Below, in pieces: positions 51,535-60,631 of a DNA stretch of 64,000 nucleotides. This DNA comes from an uncultured Aquimarina sp. GTDB taxonomy: Bacteria > Bacteroidota > Bacteroidia > Flavobacteriales > Flavobacteriaceae. Positions within the stretch are counted from its first letter, which is position 1. Every line of letters starts with the position of its first letter. A model generated the notes under the pieces. The model searched no databases. It was not told where the DNA came from and saw nothing but the letters and a program-made list of their open reading frames with translations. The stretch lies in NCBI GenBank assembly GCA_947500505.1, contig CANMSL010000001.1, positions 930,001-994,000 of the forward strand. The letters run 5' to 3'. Position numbers and translations under genes: made by a program.

Positions 51535-53223
51535 TTAAAACCTAAAACTTATTCCGGTGTATACTCCAAAATAATAGGGTCTAAAATTTTCTGCACTGTC
51601 TTTAAAACCATTAAATTGATATTTAAAGATAGGTTCCATATTGATCTGGAATTGATCTGATAATTTGTAATCAAATCCTATACCAATATTACCGGTAAAA
51701 CTGATATCATTAACCGTTTCTTCTCTGACCACATTTTGATTTTTAAAATTACCGACGATGATGGATACTTCGTCATCTTCCAGGAACAAGGTACTGACAC
51801 CACCTATCATATGAATACCGATTTTAGAATCTGTAAGAGAATACTTAAGTTCTAGAGGCACCTCTATATATCCAATACTATGATTGAGTAAACCTGGATT
51901 TTGGGACTTAACCAAAATTTCGTCATTAATATCACGTGGTCCCGGGGATAAATTGTTGGAAATGTCCTGATAGTCAGAAACAATAATACTCTGAATATTA
52001 GTAGCACTATTATTACCTGCAACACCGCTAGCAACAGAAGGTATGCCAAAACCTACATCTTCTGTATTGTAGGCAACGTCAACTTTACTGACTCCTGATC
52101 GAACACTGAGGTTCTTATTGATTGAATAGGCTACCTGAATTCCGTAACTAAGATTAACTTGTCCCTGTTTGCTATTATCTGAGAATTCAGGATCAATAGA
52201 AGACCCTCCAAAAGAATCATAATAAACCGGCGCTACATTAGGTGCAATATTCCATCTCTTATCAGATTTTGTTAGCGTAATCGCGGTTTCTTTTTCTTCT
52301 TTCTCTTTAATAGCATCAAAAATTGATTTTTTTTCGCTATCCTGGTTTTGATTAGAAATTATATAAGAAGTATTTTCTTTATTGTCCAAAGTTTCTGGAG
52401 TTGCATTATCTGCAATACTTTCTTCTTTTGGAGTATTAATTGTGGTCGGGTTTTTGAAAAGAGGATTGTTTTCCTTAGCAGAATTTTCGGATTTGTTATT
52501 ATTTATGTCTGACGCATTTTCGGGAACTCTGTTTTTAGCTATAATTTCTTCTGTATAATTAGTAAAGGATATTCGCTCTTTCTTTGTTTCAGGACTTTTA
52601 TTGTTTTGTAGATTATTAACTACATCTTTGGTATTCTTTTGAGATTTAAAAAGAATATCTTCATCTTTCATACGTTCCGAAGAATTACTGTTTATGGTGT
52701 TTTCTTTGTCGGGAGCACTTGTAATACTTTGGTTATTATTAGTTTTTGAAAAAGAAGTATTCTTATCTGTAGAGATAGTTGCAGCAGAATTGTTTTTGTC
52801 TTGATTTTTTAAGAGATTATCCGTAATAGCCTCATTATTAACATTTGTACTTTCTGAGGCTCCATCATTGAGGGTTGATTTCTGATTTTCTGGCGTATCA
52901 ACAAGTGCATCATTAGGAATAGTATTATTGTTGTCATGTTTTTCACTAGGTAAAGGACTTTTGTTTTCTAGATCCTCTGTGTCAACAATAGTATTTTGAG
53001 TTATGTTATCCGGTATGATAACATACCCGATGGATAATACTATTGCAATTAATGCAGCTATCCCGGCAATACGATACCAAAAAGGTACTATAACTACACG
53101 TTTATGATCTTTACTTTTTCGAGCTTGGATTTTTTTCCAGACAGCATCATCAGGAGCCACTTCAAAATTTTTGAATTTCTCCTGAAATAATCTATCTATA
53201 TTTTTTTTATCACTCATCTTCAT
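51535..53223 (-). CDS. anti-sigma-type membrane protein with C-terminal outer membrane beta-barrel
   Basis: The 562-residue protein has a short cytoplasmic N-terminus (about 1-48, DRLFQEKFKNFEVAPDDAVW), one membrane span (FWYRIAGIAALIAIVLSIGYVII) and a long periplasmic Asn/Ser/Lys-rich disordered linker (about 70-320). A C-terminal part resembles an outer-membrane beta-barrel (NLSYGIQVAYSINKNLSVRSG; DYKLSDQFQINMEPIFKYQF; YYFGVYTGISFRF at the end). The layout is typical of Bacteroidota sigma-regulator fusions. It overlaps the sigma-factor gene by four bases. It may sense the outer membrane. Confidence 0.8.
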   Translation of the reverse strand: MKMSDKKNIDRLFQEKFKNFEVAPDDAVWKKIQARKSKDHKRVVIVPFWYRIAGIAALIAIVLSIGYVIIPDNITQNTIVDTEDLENKSPLPSEKHDNNNTIPNDALVDTPENQKSTLNDGASESTNVNNEAITDNLLKNQDKNNSAATISTDKNTSFSKTNNNQSITSAPDKENTINSNSSERMKDEDILFKSQKNTKDVVNNLQNNKSPETKKERISFTNYTEEIIAKNRVPENASDINNNKSENSAKENNPLFKNPTTINTPKEESIADNATPETLDNKENTSYIISNQNQDSEKKSIFDAIKEKEEKETAITLTKSDKRWNIAPNVAPVYYDSFGGSSIDPEFSDNSKQGQVNLSYGIQVAYSINKNLSVRSGVSKVDVAYNTEDVGFGIPSVASGVAGNNSATNIQSIIVSDYQDISNNLSPGPRDINDEILVKSQNPGLLNHSIGYIEVPLELKYSLTDSKIGIHMIGGVSTLFLEDDEVSIIVGNFKNQNVVREETVNDISFTGNIGIGFDYKLSDQFQINMEPIFKYQFNGFKDSAENFRPYYFGVYTGISFRF

Positions 53224-53765
53224 CCTTCGATTGATTGAACATGATGTTCTTGGTTAGTTTCTATTTTTTCTTTTAAAATACTTCTGGCTCTTGCCAAATT
53301 GGATTTAGAAGTGCCTGTAGAAATATCTAACATTTCAGCAATTTCTTTATGGGAATATCCATCCAACACATAAAGATTAAATACTAGTCGATATCGATCT
53401 GGTAACTGCTGAATAATCTTTAGCAGATAATCCAAAGAAACCTGATCTTCATCAATTTCTACTTCTATTTCTTCTATCTGTTCTTCTGCAACAATTTCAA
53501 AAACTTTTTGTTTCCTGTACTTCTGTAAGGCGGTATTAATCGCGATTCTTTTAATCCATCCTTCAAAAGATCCTTTGTTTTTATACTGTTCTATTTTATC
53601 AAAAATTGTAATGAAGGCATCCTGCAAGGTGTCTTCGGCATTTGCATAATTGTTAGAATATTTCAGGCAGATAGAGAATAACTTACTACCATATAATCTA
53701 TACAGCTGTTCCTGTGCCTTCGCATCTTGTTTTTTACATTTTTTTATGAGTTGATCTAAACTCAC
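53220..53765 (-). CDS. RNA polymerase ECF sigma factor (sigma-70 family)
   Basis: The 181-residue protein has the ECF region 2 (AEDTLQDAFITIFDKIEQYKNKGSFEGWIKRIAINTALQKYRKQK, about 42-86) and region 4 (LPDRYRLVFNLYVLDGYSHKEIAEMLDISTGTSKSNLARAR, about 128-168). The stop overlaps the anti-sigma/barrel start by ATGA, so translation is coupled and the two proteins most likely regulate each other. It is distinct from the sigma factor at 8143. Confidence 0.95.
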   Translation of the reverse strand: MSLDQLIKKCKKQDAKAQEQLYRLYGSKLFSICLKYSNNYANAEDTLQDAFITIFDKIEQYKNKGSFEGWIKRIAINTALQKYRKQKVFEIVAEEQIEEIEVEIDEDQVSLDYLLKIIQQLPDRYRLVFNLYVLDGYSHKEIAEMLDISTGTSKSNLARARSILKEKIETNQEHHVQSIEG

Positions 53766-53805
53766 GAACAGTTTTTGTTTTGGTTAATAGAATATATCTA
53801 AAGTA

Positions 53806-54228
53806 CTATTCCACGACAGGAACTTCGATAGTTAAAAATTGATTTTCACCCTGATCATTTCGACCTTGCCAGAATCTAAAGATATAGGAGTCTTCAAAGC
53901 CAACTAAAAAATTCAATGACACTTCAATTAAATCAGTTTCTTCAAGATTTTCACAAACCCTGTCATTTACTACAACATTCACTATAGAAACGGTACGTTC
54001 ATTAGATAACCTATTGTAGTCAAATCCACTGAATGAGTGACAGTCAGAAGGTCTGAAATACGAAACAGTGATTTCATAATCTTCTCCTCTGGTAAATTGA
54101 TCCGGAATATCTACTTCCTGTATAGGCACTAATTCATAAAAAAAGTTAATACCTGCATCATCATCATCCAAACAACTTGTCAAACAACATGACAAGATAA
54201 TCATTGTAATTATTCTTATCTTTTTCAT
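53806..54228 (-). CDS. hypothetical lipoprotein (140 aa)
   Basis: The start at 54228 (MKKIRIITMIILSCCLTSCLD) is preferred to the ATG at 54270 because the lipoprotein signal begins there. The lipobox is LTSC. The mature part is acidic and beta-rich (GINFFYELVPIQEVDIPDQF; VSYFRPSDCHSFSGFDYNR; GFEDSYIFRFWQG) with single Cys residues near 70 and 100. It resembles small Bacteroidota lipoproteins of unknown role. It is 40 bp upstream of the sigma-factor gene. Confidence 0.75.
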   Translation of the reverse strand: MKKIRIITMIILSCCLTSCLDDDDAGINFFYELVPIQEVDIPDQFTRGEDYEITVSYFRPSDCHSFSGFDYNRLSNERTVSIVNVVVNDRVCENLEETDLIEVSLNFLVGFEDSYIFRFWQGRNDQGENQFLTIEVPVVE

Positions 54229-54385
54229 ACTTAATAACTTTGGGGTTCTACATACCAAATTGTATATCATAGATGAACCAAGATGTATATGGTTGCGTAT
54301 GCATCGAACAAATTTTATATGTACTTAAGGGTTTACATATTTCTAGTAAATTATTTTATTAAGGAACCTGGATATAAGGTATAAA

Positions 54386-54409
54386 AAAATCCCGAGGACT
54401 CGGGATTTT
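54386..54409 (-). terminator. hairpin terminator after recA
   Basis: AAAATCCCGAG (54386-54396) and CTCGGGATTTT (54399-54409) pair with a two-base loop. On the minus strand it gives a GC-rich stem then a U-run, 24 bp after the recA stop. Confidence 0.8.
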
Positions 54410-54432
54410 GGTATTTGTTTATAATGACAGTA

Positions 54433-55446
54433 TTATTCATTGACAATACTTATGGCTTCTTTGATTTTTTCCTCAAGTTCTTCCATAAGTTCCGGATTAT
54501 CATTTAGTAAAGCTTTTACAGCATCTCGTCCCTGACCGAGTTTTGTGTCCTGATAACTGAACCATGAACCACTTTTCTTAACGATTTCATAATCTACCCC
54601 AATATCAATAATTTCTCCGGTTTTGGATATACCCATACCGTACATTATGTCGAACTCTGCAGTTCTAAATGGAGGCGCAACTTTATTCTTAACCACTTTT
54701 ACACGGGTTTTATTACCTTGTACTTCACTATTGCTATCCTTAATCTGGGTTGATCTTCGAATATCTAATCGTACAGAGGCATAAAACTTAAGAGCATTAC
54801 CACCGGTAGTAGTTTCTGGATTACCAAACATCACTCCGATTTTTTCACGAAGCTGATTGATAAAGATTACCGTACAATTGGTCTTACTGATAGAGCTCGT
54901 TAGTTTTCTTAACGCCTGAGACATTAACCGAGCGTGAAGTCCCATTTTGGAATCTCCCATTTCTCCTTCAATTTCACTTTTAGGAGTTAATGCTGCAACA
55001 GAGTCAATAACAATAATATCAATAGCTCCTGATCGAATTAAATTATCAGTAATTTCTAAAGCTTGTTCTCCATGATCCGGTTGCGAAATAATAAGATTGT
55101 CTATATCAACGCCTAATTTTTCTGCATAAAAACGATCAAATGCATGTTCTGCATCTATAAAAGCTGCGATTCCTCCTGATTTTTGTGCCTGTGCTATTGC
55201 GTGTAATGTCAATGTAGTTTTACCGGAAGATTCTGGACCAAAAATTTCTATAACTCTTCCTCTTGGATATCCTCCAACACCTAGAGCCAAATCTAAACCT
55301 AGAGATCCTGTAGAAATTACTTCAACTTCCTGAACAGCATCATCTCCCATCTTCATCACGGTACCTTTCCCATAGGCCTTATCCAGCTTATCTAAAGTTA
55401 ATTTTAATGCTTTTAGTTTTGCATCTTTTTCTTTTTCAGTACTCAT
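54433..55446 (-). CDS. recA: recombinase RecA
   Basis: The 337-residue DNA strand-exchange ATPase has Walker [10 protein letters not shown] (70-78), the block [28 protein letters not shown], Walker [16 protein letters not shown] and the L2 region [32 protein letters not shown]. It drives homologous recombination and the SOS response. It is monocistronic with a terminator at 54386-54409. No clear SOS box was identified upstream. Confidence 0.98.
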   Translation of the reverse strand: MSTEKEKDAKLKALKLTLDKLDKAYGKGTVMKMGDDAVQEVEVISTGSLGLDLALGVGGYPRGRVIEIFGPESSGKTTLTLHAIAQAQKSGGIAAFIDAEHAFDRFYAEKLGVDIDNLIISQPDHGEQALEITDNLIRSGAIDIIVIDSVAALTPKSEIEGEMGDSKMGLHARLMSQALRKLTSSISKTNCTVIFINQLREKIGVMFGNPETTTGGNALKFYASVRLDIRRSTQIKDSNSEVQGNKTRVKVVKNKVAPPFRTAEFDIMYGMGISKTGEIIDIGVDYEIVKKSGSWFSYQDTKLGQGRDAVKALLNDNPELMEELEEKIKEAISIVNE

Positions 55447-55664
55447 GCGCTCACTTTATTTTGTTAATGATTTTCGCTAAAATACTACAAGTTTTTTGCA
55501 TACCCGTTTTAAATTTTATTCTTATACAACTATTTTATTAACAATGATTAGTGGTTATAAATAATGGTGTTTTATTTTTTTCTAAAGAGTGACGCAACCT
55601 TTTTCTTTTTTATGAATCTACTTATAAAGCAAACTTGAACAAACTGTGAGGAAGGAGGATGTAG

Positions 55665-55751
55665 ATGAAATTTCTTAAAAGAGTCGTAAGACACAATCCT
55701 ACTGGATGTACAATTGCTGCTATCAGTAATTGTATAGTAGAAGGTGGTTAG
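55665..55751 (+). CDS. 28-residue Cys peptide behind a strong ribosome-binding site
   Basis: The frame ATG 55665 to TAG 55751 encodes MKFLKRVVRHNPTGCTIAAI followed by SNCIVEGG. It has a basic N-terminus, two Cys (15 and 23) and a GG at the C-terminus. AAGGAGG at 55652-55658 lies 6 bases upstream of ATG, unusually good for Bacteroidota. The peptide is upstream of a membrane TPR-HTH regulator, as the other regulator in the window also has a peptide beside it. It could be a leader, a signal or a precursor. No family is known. Confidence 0.5.
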   Translation: MKFLKRVVRHNPTGCTIAAISNCIVEGG

Positions 55752-55811
55752 CTTCGTTATTTAATTTTAGTCGTTTAGATTAAGTAAATTAATTAAGTAA
55801 CGAATTAGCCC

Positions 55812-55847
55812 AAAAAATGCCTTGAAATGATTTTCAAGGCATTTTTT
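55812..55847 (+). terminator. 16-bp-stem terminator, copy 1 of an identical pair
   Basis: AAAAAATGCCTTGAAA pairs with TTTCAAGGCATTTTTT around loop TGAT. The 38 bp at 55813-55850 recur exactly at 58942-58979. The hairpin is at 61 bp after the peptide stop. Confidence 0.8.
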
Positions 55848-55971
55848 ATTCTATGTATCTGGTGATGTAATTCAAGGAAAATAATTTAAGAGGAGTAATG
55901 AAAAATAATTAATAGAAGAATTTTTACCTTGCAGGCTTGAAAATATTTATTTATACCTAAGTTATGCTTAT

Positions 55972-57720
55972 ATGTTATCTAACGACATAAATAAAGTAAT
56001 CAAAATGGTGGTTACTTTAATGATTTATACTCTTTCTCTAATTAATGCTTGTCTATATTCGCAACAGGATCAAAATGATTTGGTAAATAAAAATAATCCA
56101 ATTAATAATGGAGTGGATTCCTTATCGCAAAAAACTTTAAAAGAATTGGAATCTTCTTATCACAGCAGTAACGATTTTATACTTTCAAATCTGTACGCAA
56201 AGAAATACTTAGAGAAGGCTAAGAAAGAAAAGGATACTATCGCAATGGCAAAAGGATATAGTTTTTTGGGAATACTACAGGAAAAAAGAATGGATGTTAG
56301 ATATTTTGATAGTGCTATTTACCTAACCAAAAATATCAAACATAAGTATTACCCAATATCCCCGTACGTTAGAAAGGGGGTAGTTTATTATTTTCATAAA
56401 GAATACTCAAAAGCTTTAGACAATTATTTAATTGCGCTAGAGTACGCTCAAAATAATAATAATGTTCGTTATCAAATGGCTATTAAACATAATATTGCTT
56501 TATTAAAAAAAGAGTTAGGAAACAAAATGGAAGCAATTGTTATGTTTAAAGAAAATTTGAAAGACACTTCCATAAATAAATTTGTCGACGCTAAACTATT
56601 AAACTTATATGGTGTTGCAGATTCCTTTAACAAAATGAAAATGCCTGATTCTGCTAAAAGCTATATAAAAAAAGGATTAGATAAGAGTATCCATTTTGAA
56701 AACCTTCCGTTCTATACTAATTTTTTGTTATTAAGTGGCGCCAATAATAATTTATTAGGAAATTATCAGCAAGCACTGGATTCTTTATATAAAGCTATGA
56801 ATCAAAATACCGATTTGGTATATAGTGACAAAAATGAACCGATTATTTATCTACAATTAGCCAAAGCTTTGTTGAAAACAAATCGAGAAACTAAAGCGAT
56901 TGAATATCTAAAAAAAGTAGATTCTATTACGAATGCAAGTAATTATGATATAGAAAAAAAAGAGGCTTTTGATTTATTGATTAGATACTATAAAGAGAGT
57001 GGAGATCTAGAGAATCAATTACGCATAACAAGTAAATTGATCGAGATGGATACACTTTTTAATAAAAAGAATACGGATGTGAAATCCGATATTCTGAAAA
57101 AATATGAATTATCGCAATTAATTAGTTCTAAAGAAAATATAATTACCCAAATAAAAAGACAAAAAGATCAATCAACTAAAAATCTTTATTTTGTAACAAG
57201 TATTGCTATTATTTTAACAATGATTCTCTTTGGCTACTATCGAAAACAAAAAAAATATAAACAGCGTTTCGAAGAACTCTATCAAAAACAGATTACTCAT
57301 AAAAAAAATGTGGATCAATCTGTATCGAAAGAAAAAATAGCATTAAATATTCCAGAAGAAAGCGTAAAAGATATTCTTGTTAAGTTAGAAGTTTTTGAAA
57401 ATGAAATGGGATTTTTAGAAGCTGATTTATCTATCAATAGCTTAGCAAAAAGATTCGGAACCAATTCGAAATACTTGTCTAAGATTATTAATATGTATAA
57501 AAAAAAGTCATTTAATCATTATATCAATGGTTTAAGAATAGACCAATCAATAATTAGATTAAAAACAGATTCTAAATTTCGAAATTACACCATTAAAGCA
57601 ATTGCTAGAGAAGTAGGTTTTAATACTACAGATACTTTTTCAAAGGCTTTCAAGAAACAACATGGAATACATCCTTCCTACTTTATAAAAGAATTGGAAA
57701 AACAGCTTAACATTTCTTAA
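55972..57720 (+). CDS. second transmembrane TPR-HTH (AraC-type) regulator
   Basis: The 582-residue protein starts with a signal-like segment (IKMVVTLMIYTLSLINACLYSQ), has TPR-like helices (LDNYLIALEYAQNNNNVRYQ; ALDSLYKAMNQNTDL), one membrane span (about 404-423, NLYFVTSIAIILTMILFGYY) and a C-terminal double HTH (about 485-582, TIKAIAREVGFNTTDTFSKAF; GIHPSYF). It is the paralogue of the regulator at 2013-3743, most similar in the C-terminal domain (TNSKYL.K.I, NYTIKAIA.E.GFN). It is 121 bp after a terminator and 167 bp before the lipoprotein gene. Confidence 0.85.
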   Translation: MLSNDINKVIKMVVTLMIYTLSLINACLYSQQDQNDLVNKNNPINNGVDSLSQKTLKELESSYHSSNDFILSNLYAKKYLEKAKKEKDTIAMAKGYSFLGILQEKRMDVRYFDSAIYLTKNIKHKYYPISPYVRKGVVYYFHKEYSKALDNYLIALEYAQNNNNVRYQMAIKHNIALLKKELGNKMEAIVMFKENLKDTSINKFVDAKLLNLYGVADSFNKMKMPDSAKSYIKKGLDKSIHFENLPFYTNFLLLSGANNNLLGNYQQALDSLYKAMNQNTDLVYSDKNEPIIYLQLAKALLKTNRETKAIEYLKKVDSITNASNYDIEKKEAFDLLIRYYKESGDLENQLRITSKLIEMDTLFNKKNTDVKSDILKKYELSQLISSKENIITQIKRQKDQSTKNLYFVTSIAIILTMILFGYYRKQKKYKQRFEELYQKQITHKKNVDQSVSKEKIALNIPEESVKDILVKLEVFENEMGFLEADLSINSLAKRFGTNSKYLSKIINMYKKKSFNHYINGLRIDQSIIRLKTDSKFRNYTIKAIAREVGFNTTDTFSKAFKKQHGIHPSYFIKELEKQLNIS

Positions 57721-57758
57721 ATTAAAATCCTCTTTATAAATTATGACTTTAATACCGT

Positions 57759-57805
57759 GTTTTCAGTGAAAACGCTTTGCTAATGTACTGTGTTTTCAAG
57801 AAAAC
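57759..57805. repeat. two tandem GTTTTCA-type hairpins
   Basis: GTTTTCAGTGAAAAC (57759-57773) and GTTTTCAAGAAAAC (57792-57805) are near-identical short palindromes between the regulator and the lipoprotein gene. They may be protein-binding sites or mRNA hairpins. Confidence 0.5.
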
Positions 57806-57887
57806 AAGGTAGAAGGCGAAAAAACATAAAGTAGATACCTAATTACGAGATTACATTTGAAATCAATTAATTTAAAAACAAATTATC

Positions 57888-58916
57888 ATGATTAAAACAA
57901 AATCTTATTTAGTATTAGCTTTAATTGTCTTTTTAACTTTTTCTTGTAGTAAGGATGAAGTGGAAACTATCGAAACAGTTCAAGAAGAACAAGCTATCAA
58001 AAACATTTTAAGTTTCGATTCTCCTGAAGAAGTTAACAACAAAATCAATCTGATCAGAACTCTTAAAAATGAAAAAGAAACTGCTGTTGTAGATGAAATG
58101 TTCAATTCAAAAAATTCTTCAACCTTTGACATCTCTAAGCAAACAGAACTTACAGATGACTTAATTAATTATGCAAAAGAATATCACCGAAGAAAGCTTG
58201 AAAATATATACAGCGTTAGAGAAGAATTAGGATTTACAAGTATTCAGAGTATTGCAGATGAGATAAATTCATTAAAATTGATCAGCCCATCTAGGGCGAC
58301 TAAATTATTTGCTGAATACCATGACTATTTATATCAAGGAAAGTTTCTTGTAAAGCCAAACACAGCACCAGGAATTTCGGAAGTCCTTAACTTAGAAGGT
58401 AAATTATTGTTAAAAAATAATGTAAGAGATTACTTACAAGAGAACTATGCTATAATTGGCAATAAAGGCCCTATTGCAGTCTCAGCGAGACAGGATATCC
58501 TGACAGGTAATCCTTTTTATGCAATTACGTGGCATACAGGATATCAATATTTTAATAATGGAAACCCATTTCTTCCTCATCAGTATACTCCGTTTACAAA
58601 GCTAGCTTCTTTTATAAATATTGGTGGGGGATATTTCCTATATCCATCTAAATCTTCCCTGAGAGGAATAAGCCAAGCAACTTATATTCAGCCTATTGCT
58701 GGTGGTGGAGCTGGACTAGTAGCGGTTGGTTTTGGATCAAGTCCTTCTACATATATAGCTGAAATTGATAGATTCGGAGAGACTATTTCCTTGGGATCTA
58801 GGAGTGATGCATCTTTTTATGTAACTCGAGTACAAATAGGTTCAGGATTATTTAATACTCTCGTAGGAGAGTCTACGATTAGTTTAGCAAGCAATTCGTT
58901 TACTAGAAGTTTCTAA
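57888..58916 (+). CDS. hypothetical lipoprotein (342 aa)
   Basis: A lipoprotein signal (LIVFLTFSC, Cys20) is followed by a helical, Glu/Lys-rich first half (about 25-170) and a Gly/Ser-rich C-terminal half with aromatic repeats (YAITWHTGYQYFNNGNPF; IQPIAGGGAGLVAVGFGSSP; RSDASFYVTRVQIGSG). I do not recognise a family. The gene follows the TPR-HTH regulator on the same strand and is followed by the second identical terminator, so it may be part of the regulator's island and its target. Confidence 0.75.
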   Translation: MIKTKSYLVLALIVFLTFSCSKDEVETIETVQEEQAIKNILSFDSPEEVNNKINLIRTLKNEKETAVVDEMFNSKNSSTFDISKQTELTDDLINYAKEYHRRKLENIYSVREELGFTSIQSIADEINSLKLISPSRATKLFAEYHDYLYQGKFLVKPNTAPGISEVLNLEGKLLLKNNVRDYLQENYAIIGNKGPIAVSARQDILTGNPFYAITWHTGYQYFNNGNPFLPHQYTPFTKLASFINIGGGYFLYPSKSSLRGISQATYIQPIAGGGAGLVAVGFGSSPSTYIAEIDRFGETISLGSRSDASFYVTRVQIGSGLFNTLVGESTISLASNSFTRSF

Positions 58917-58941
58917 AAATTTATTATGTGATATCATTATC

Positions 58942-58979
58942 AAAAATGCCTTGAAATGATTTTCAAGGCATTTTTTATT
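58942..58979 (+). terminator. hairpin terminator, copy 2 of the identical pair
   Basis: AAAAATGCCTTGAAA pairs with TTTCAAGGCATTTTT around loop TGAT, 26 bp after the lipoprotein stop. The 38 bp are identical to 55813-55850. Confidence 0.8.
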
Positions 58980-59300
58980 GTAAAAATTTGAGCTTCCTAA
59001 TTAATAGTTATAATGAACAAAAGTATAAAAAACGTTAAATTTGTGTATTTCATCGATTTTATTTGTTTTTTATCTGAATAAATTAGTATATTAGTACTGT
59101 TATTAAATGATAAAGACGTTATAACAATTTAGTGGATTAACAATTATGACGATAATTAAAAATCGCTTATTTTATTACAATGTCTGGGATATAACTTTGA
59201 TGTGAGGACATTAGGCACGGACCCAAATCTACCGACTAAAGAGAGTATCAAATTTGACCCCAAGATTAATAGCCCCAAAATAATTACCGAAATACCCCAA

Positions 59301-59342
59301 AAAGAAAAAGAGAGTTTTCAATCGAAAACTCTCTTTTTCTTT
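59301..59342. terminator. 19-bp perfect hairpin
   Basis: AAAGAAAAAGAGAGTTTTC (59301-59319) pairs with 59324-59342 perfectly around AATC. T-rich on one side and A-rich on the other, it can act in both directions. Confidence 0.7.
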
Positions 59343-59378
59343 GAAATTCCCTTAATTCTCAAGAAATAGCCGGTGCTC

Positions 59379-59408
59379 TTGCATATTATACTACTATTTG
59401 TATTTTTG
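59379..59408 (+). promoter_or_regulatory. Bacteroidota-type promoter for trhO
   Basis: TTG (59379-59381), a 19-base spacer and TATTTTTG (59401-59408) match the -33 TTG / -7 TAnnTTTG consensus of Bacteroidota sigma-ABfr. It lies 48 bp upstream of the start at 59456. Confidence 0.6.
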
Positions 59409-59455
59409 CAAAAAAAAAAGTAAATAATTTCTTTTAACTTAAAAATTAGTATAGC

Positions 59456-60487
59456 ATGCAACTGTACAATACATTAAGTGCAAAAGAGAGAGCTGCTCTT
59501 ATTGATGAGGCAGGAACAGATCGTCTTACACTCTCTTTTTATAAATATGCACATATTGGTAATACCGAAATTTTCAGAAATCACCTGTTTATTCATTGGA
59601 ATGAACTCGATGTTTTGGGAAGAATATACGTGGCGAAGGAAGGTATCAACGGACAGTTATCGGTTCCAGCGCCTAATTTTGAAGCATTCAAAAAACATTT
59701 AGACAGTATTTCTTTTCTGGAGAATGTACGATTAAATATCGCAAGAGAACAAGACATAAAATCATTCCTGAAACTGAAAGTTAAAATTCGAAAGAAAATT
59801 GTGGCCGATGGTTTAAACGATGCTACTTTTGATGTTACTAATAAAGGAATTCACGTAGATGCAGAAAAGTTTAATCAATTGATTGAAGATCCTGATACTG
59901 TGCTGGTAGATATGCGAAATCATTATGAAAGTGAGATAGGTCATTTTAAAGGAGCCATAACTCCCGATGTAGACACTTTTAGAGATTCTTTGGATATTAT
60001 TGAAGAAAATCTGAAAGATCATAGGGAAGATAAGAAATTAGTAATGTACTGTACAGGTGGGATTCGATGCGAAAAAGCAAGTGCATACTATAAACATAAA
60101 GGTTTTAGAAATGTATTTCAGCTAGAAGGTGGAATTATAGAATATGCCAGACAAGTAGAAGAAAAAGGCTTGGAGAATAAGTACCTTGGAAAGAATTTCG
60201 TTTTTGATCACCGTAGATCAGAACGAATATCTGATGACATTATTTCTAATTGCCATCAATGCGGAAATCCCTGTGATACACATGTTAATTGCGAAAATGA
60301 AGCCTGTCATTTACTTTTTATACAATGTCCGACGTGTGCAGCCCCTATGGATAATTGTTGTTCTGTAGAATGTAAGGAGATCAATAGCTTACCTTATGAA
60401 GAACAAAAAGCGCTAAGAAAAGGAAAGGGTAATAGTAATAAGATTTTTAAGAAAGGTCGTTCGGAAGTGCTAAAATATAAGCAGTAA
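59456..60487 (+). CDS. trhO: tRNA uridine(34) hydroxylase (rhodanese-like)
   Basis: The 343-residue protein has an N-terminal acylphosphatase-like domain (FYKYAHIGNTEIFRNHLFIHWNELDVLGRIYVAKEGINGQLSVP), a rhodanese domain with active site CTGGIRC (Cys199, with Cys205; residues MYCTGGIRCEKASAYY), and a C-terminal Cys-rich zinc-binding tail (CHQCGNPCDTHVNCENEAC; CPTCAAPMDNCC). TrhO uses O2 to make 5-hydroxyuridine at tRNA position 34. The Cys-rich tail is common in the long form. Confidence 0.93.
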   Translation: MQLYNTLSAKERAALIDEAGTDRLTLSFYKYAHIGNTEIFRNHLFIHWNELDVLGRIYVAKEGINGQLSVPAPNFEAFKKHLDSISFLENVRLNIAREQDIKSFLKLKVKIRKKIVADGLNDATFDVTNKGIHVDAEKFNQLIEDPDTVLVDMRNHYESEIGHFKGAITPDVDTFRDSLDIIEENLKDHREDKKLVMYCTGGIRCEKASAYYKHKGFRNVFQLEGGIIEYARQVEEKGLENKYLGKNFVFDHRRSERISDDIISNCHQCGNPCDTHVNCENEACHLLFIQCPTCAAPMDNCCSVECKEINSLPYEEQKALRKGKGNSNKIFKKGRSEVLKYKQ

Positions 60488-60631
60488 TGCTAAAATGATT
60501 TAGATACTATGGTATTAAAAGAAATCATAGTATCTTTATCGATTAAGATATCGGATATAAAAATATCTGATTTAAGTAAGAATCATATTTGCTGTGTGTA
60601 TCACAGGCAAATTTCAATATAGCAAGAGCAT

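Larger units (their letters stand above)
55447..55971. other. region between recA and the second TPR-HTH regulator gene
   Basis: The 525 bp contain the AT-rich recA leader, the 28-codon peptide gene at 55665-55751 with its strong Shine-Dalgarno sequence, a hairpin (55753-55766 with 55791-55804) and the first of two identical terminators (55812-55847). Confidence 0.7.
58917..59455. other. gene-free stretch with terminators and a promoter
   Basis: The 539-bp gap holds the second identical terminator (58942-58979), a strong bidirectional-looking hairpin at 59301-59342, and a good promoter (59379-59408) for trhO. An unstarted open frame from about 59133 to 59364 reads LQCLGYNFDVRTLGTDPNL and on, and may be a gene remnant. 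Confidence 0.6.
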
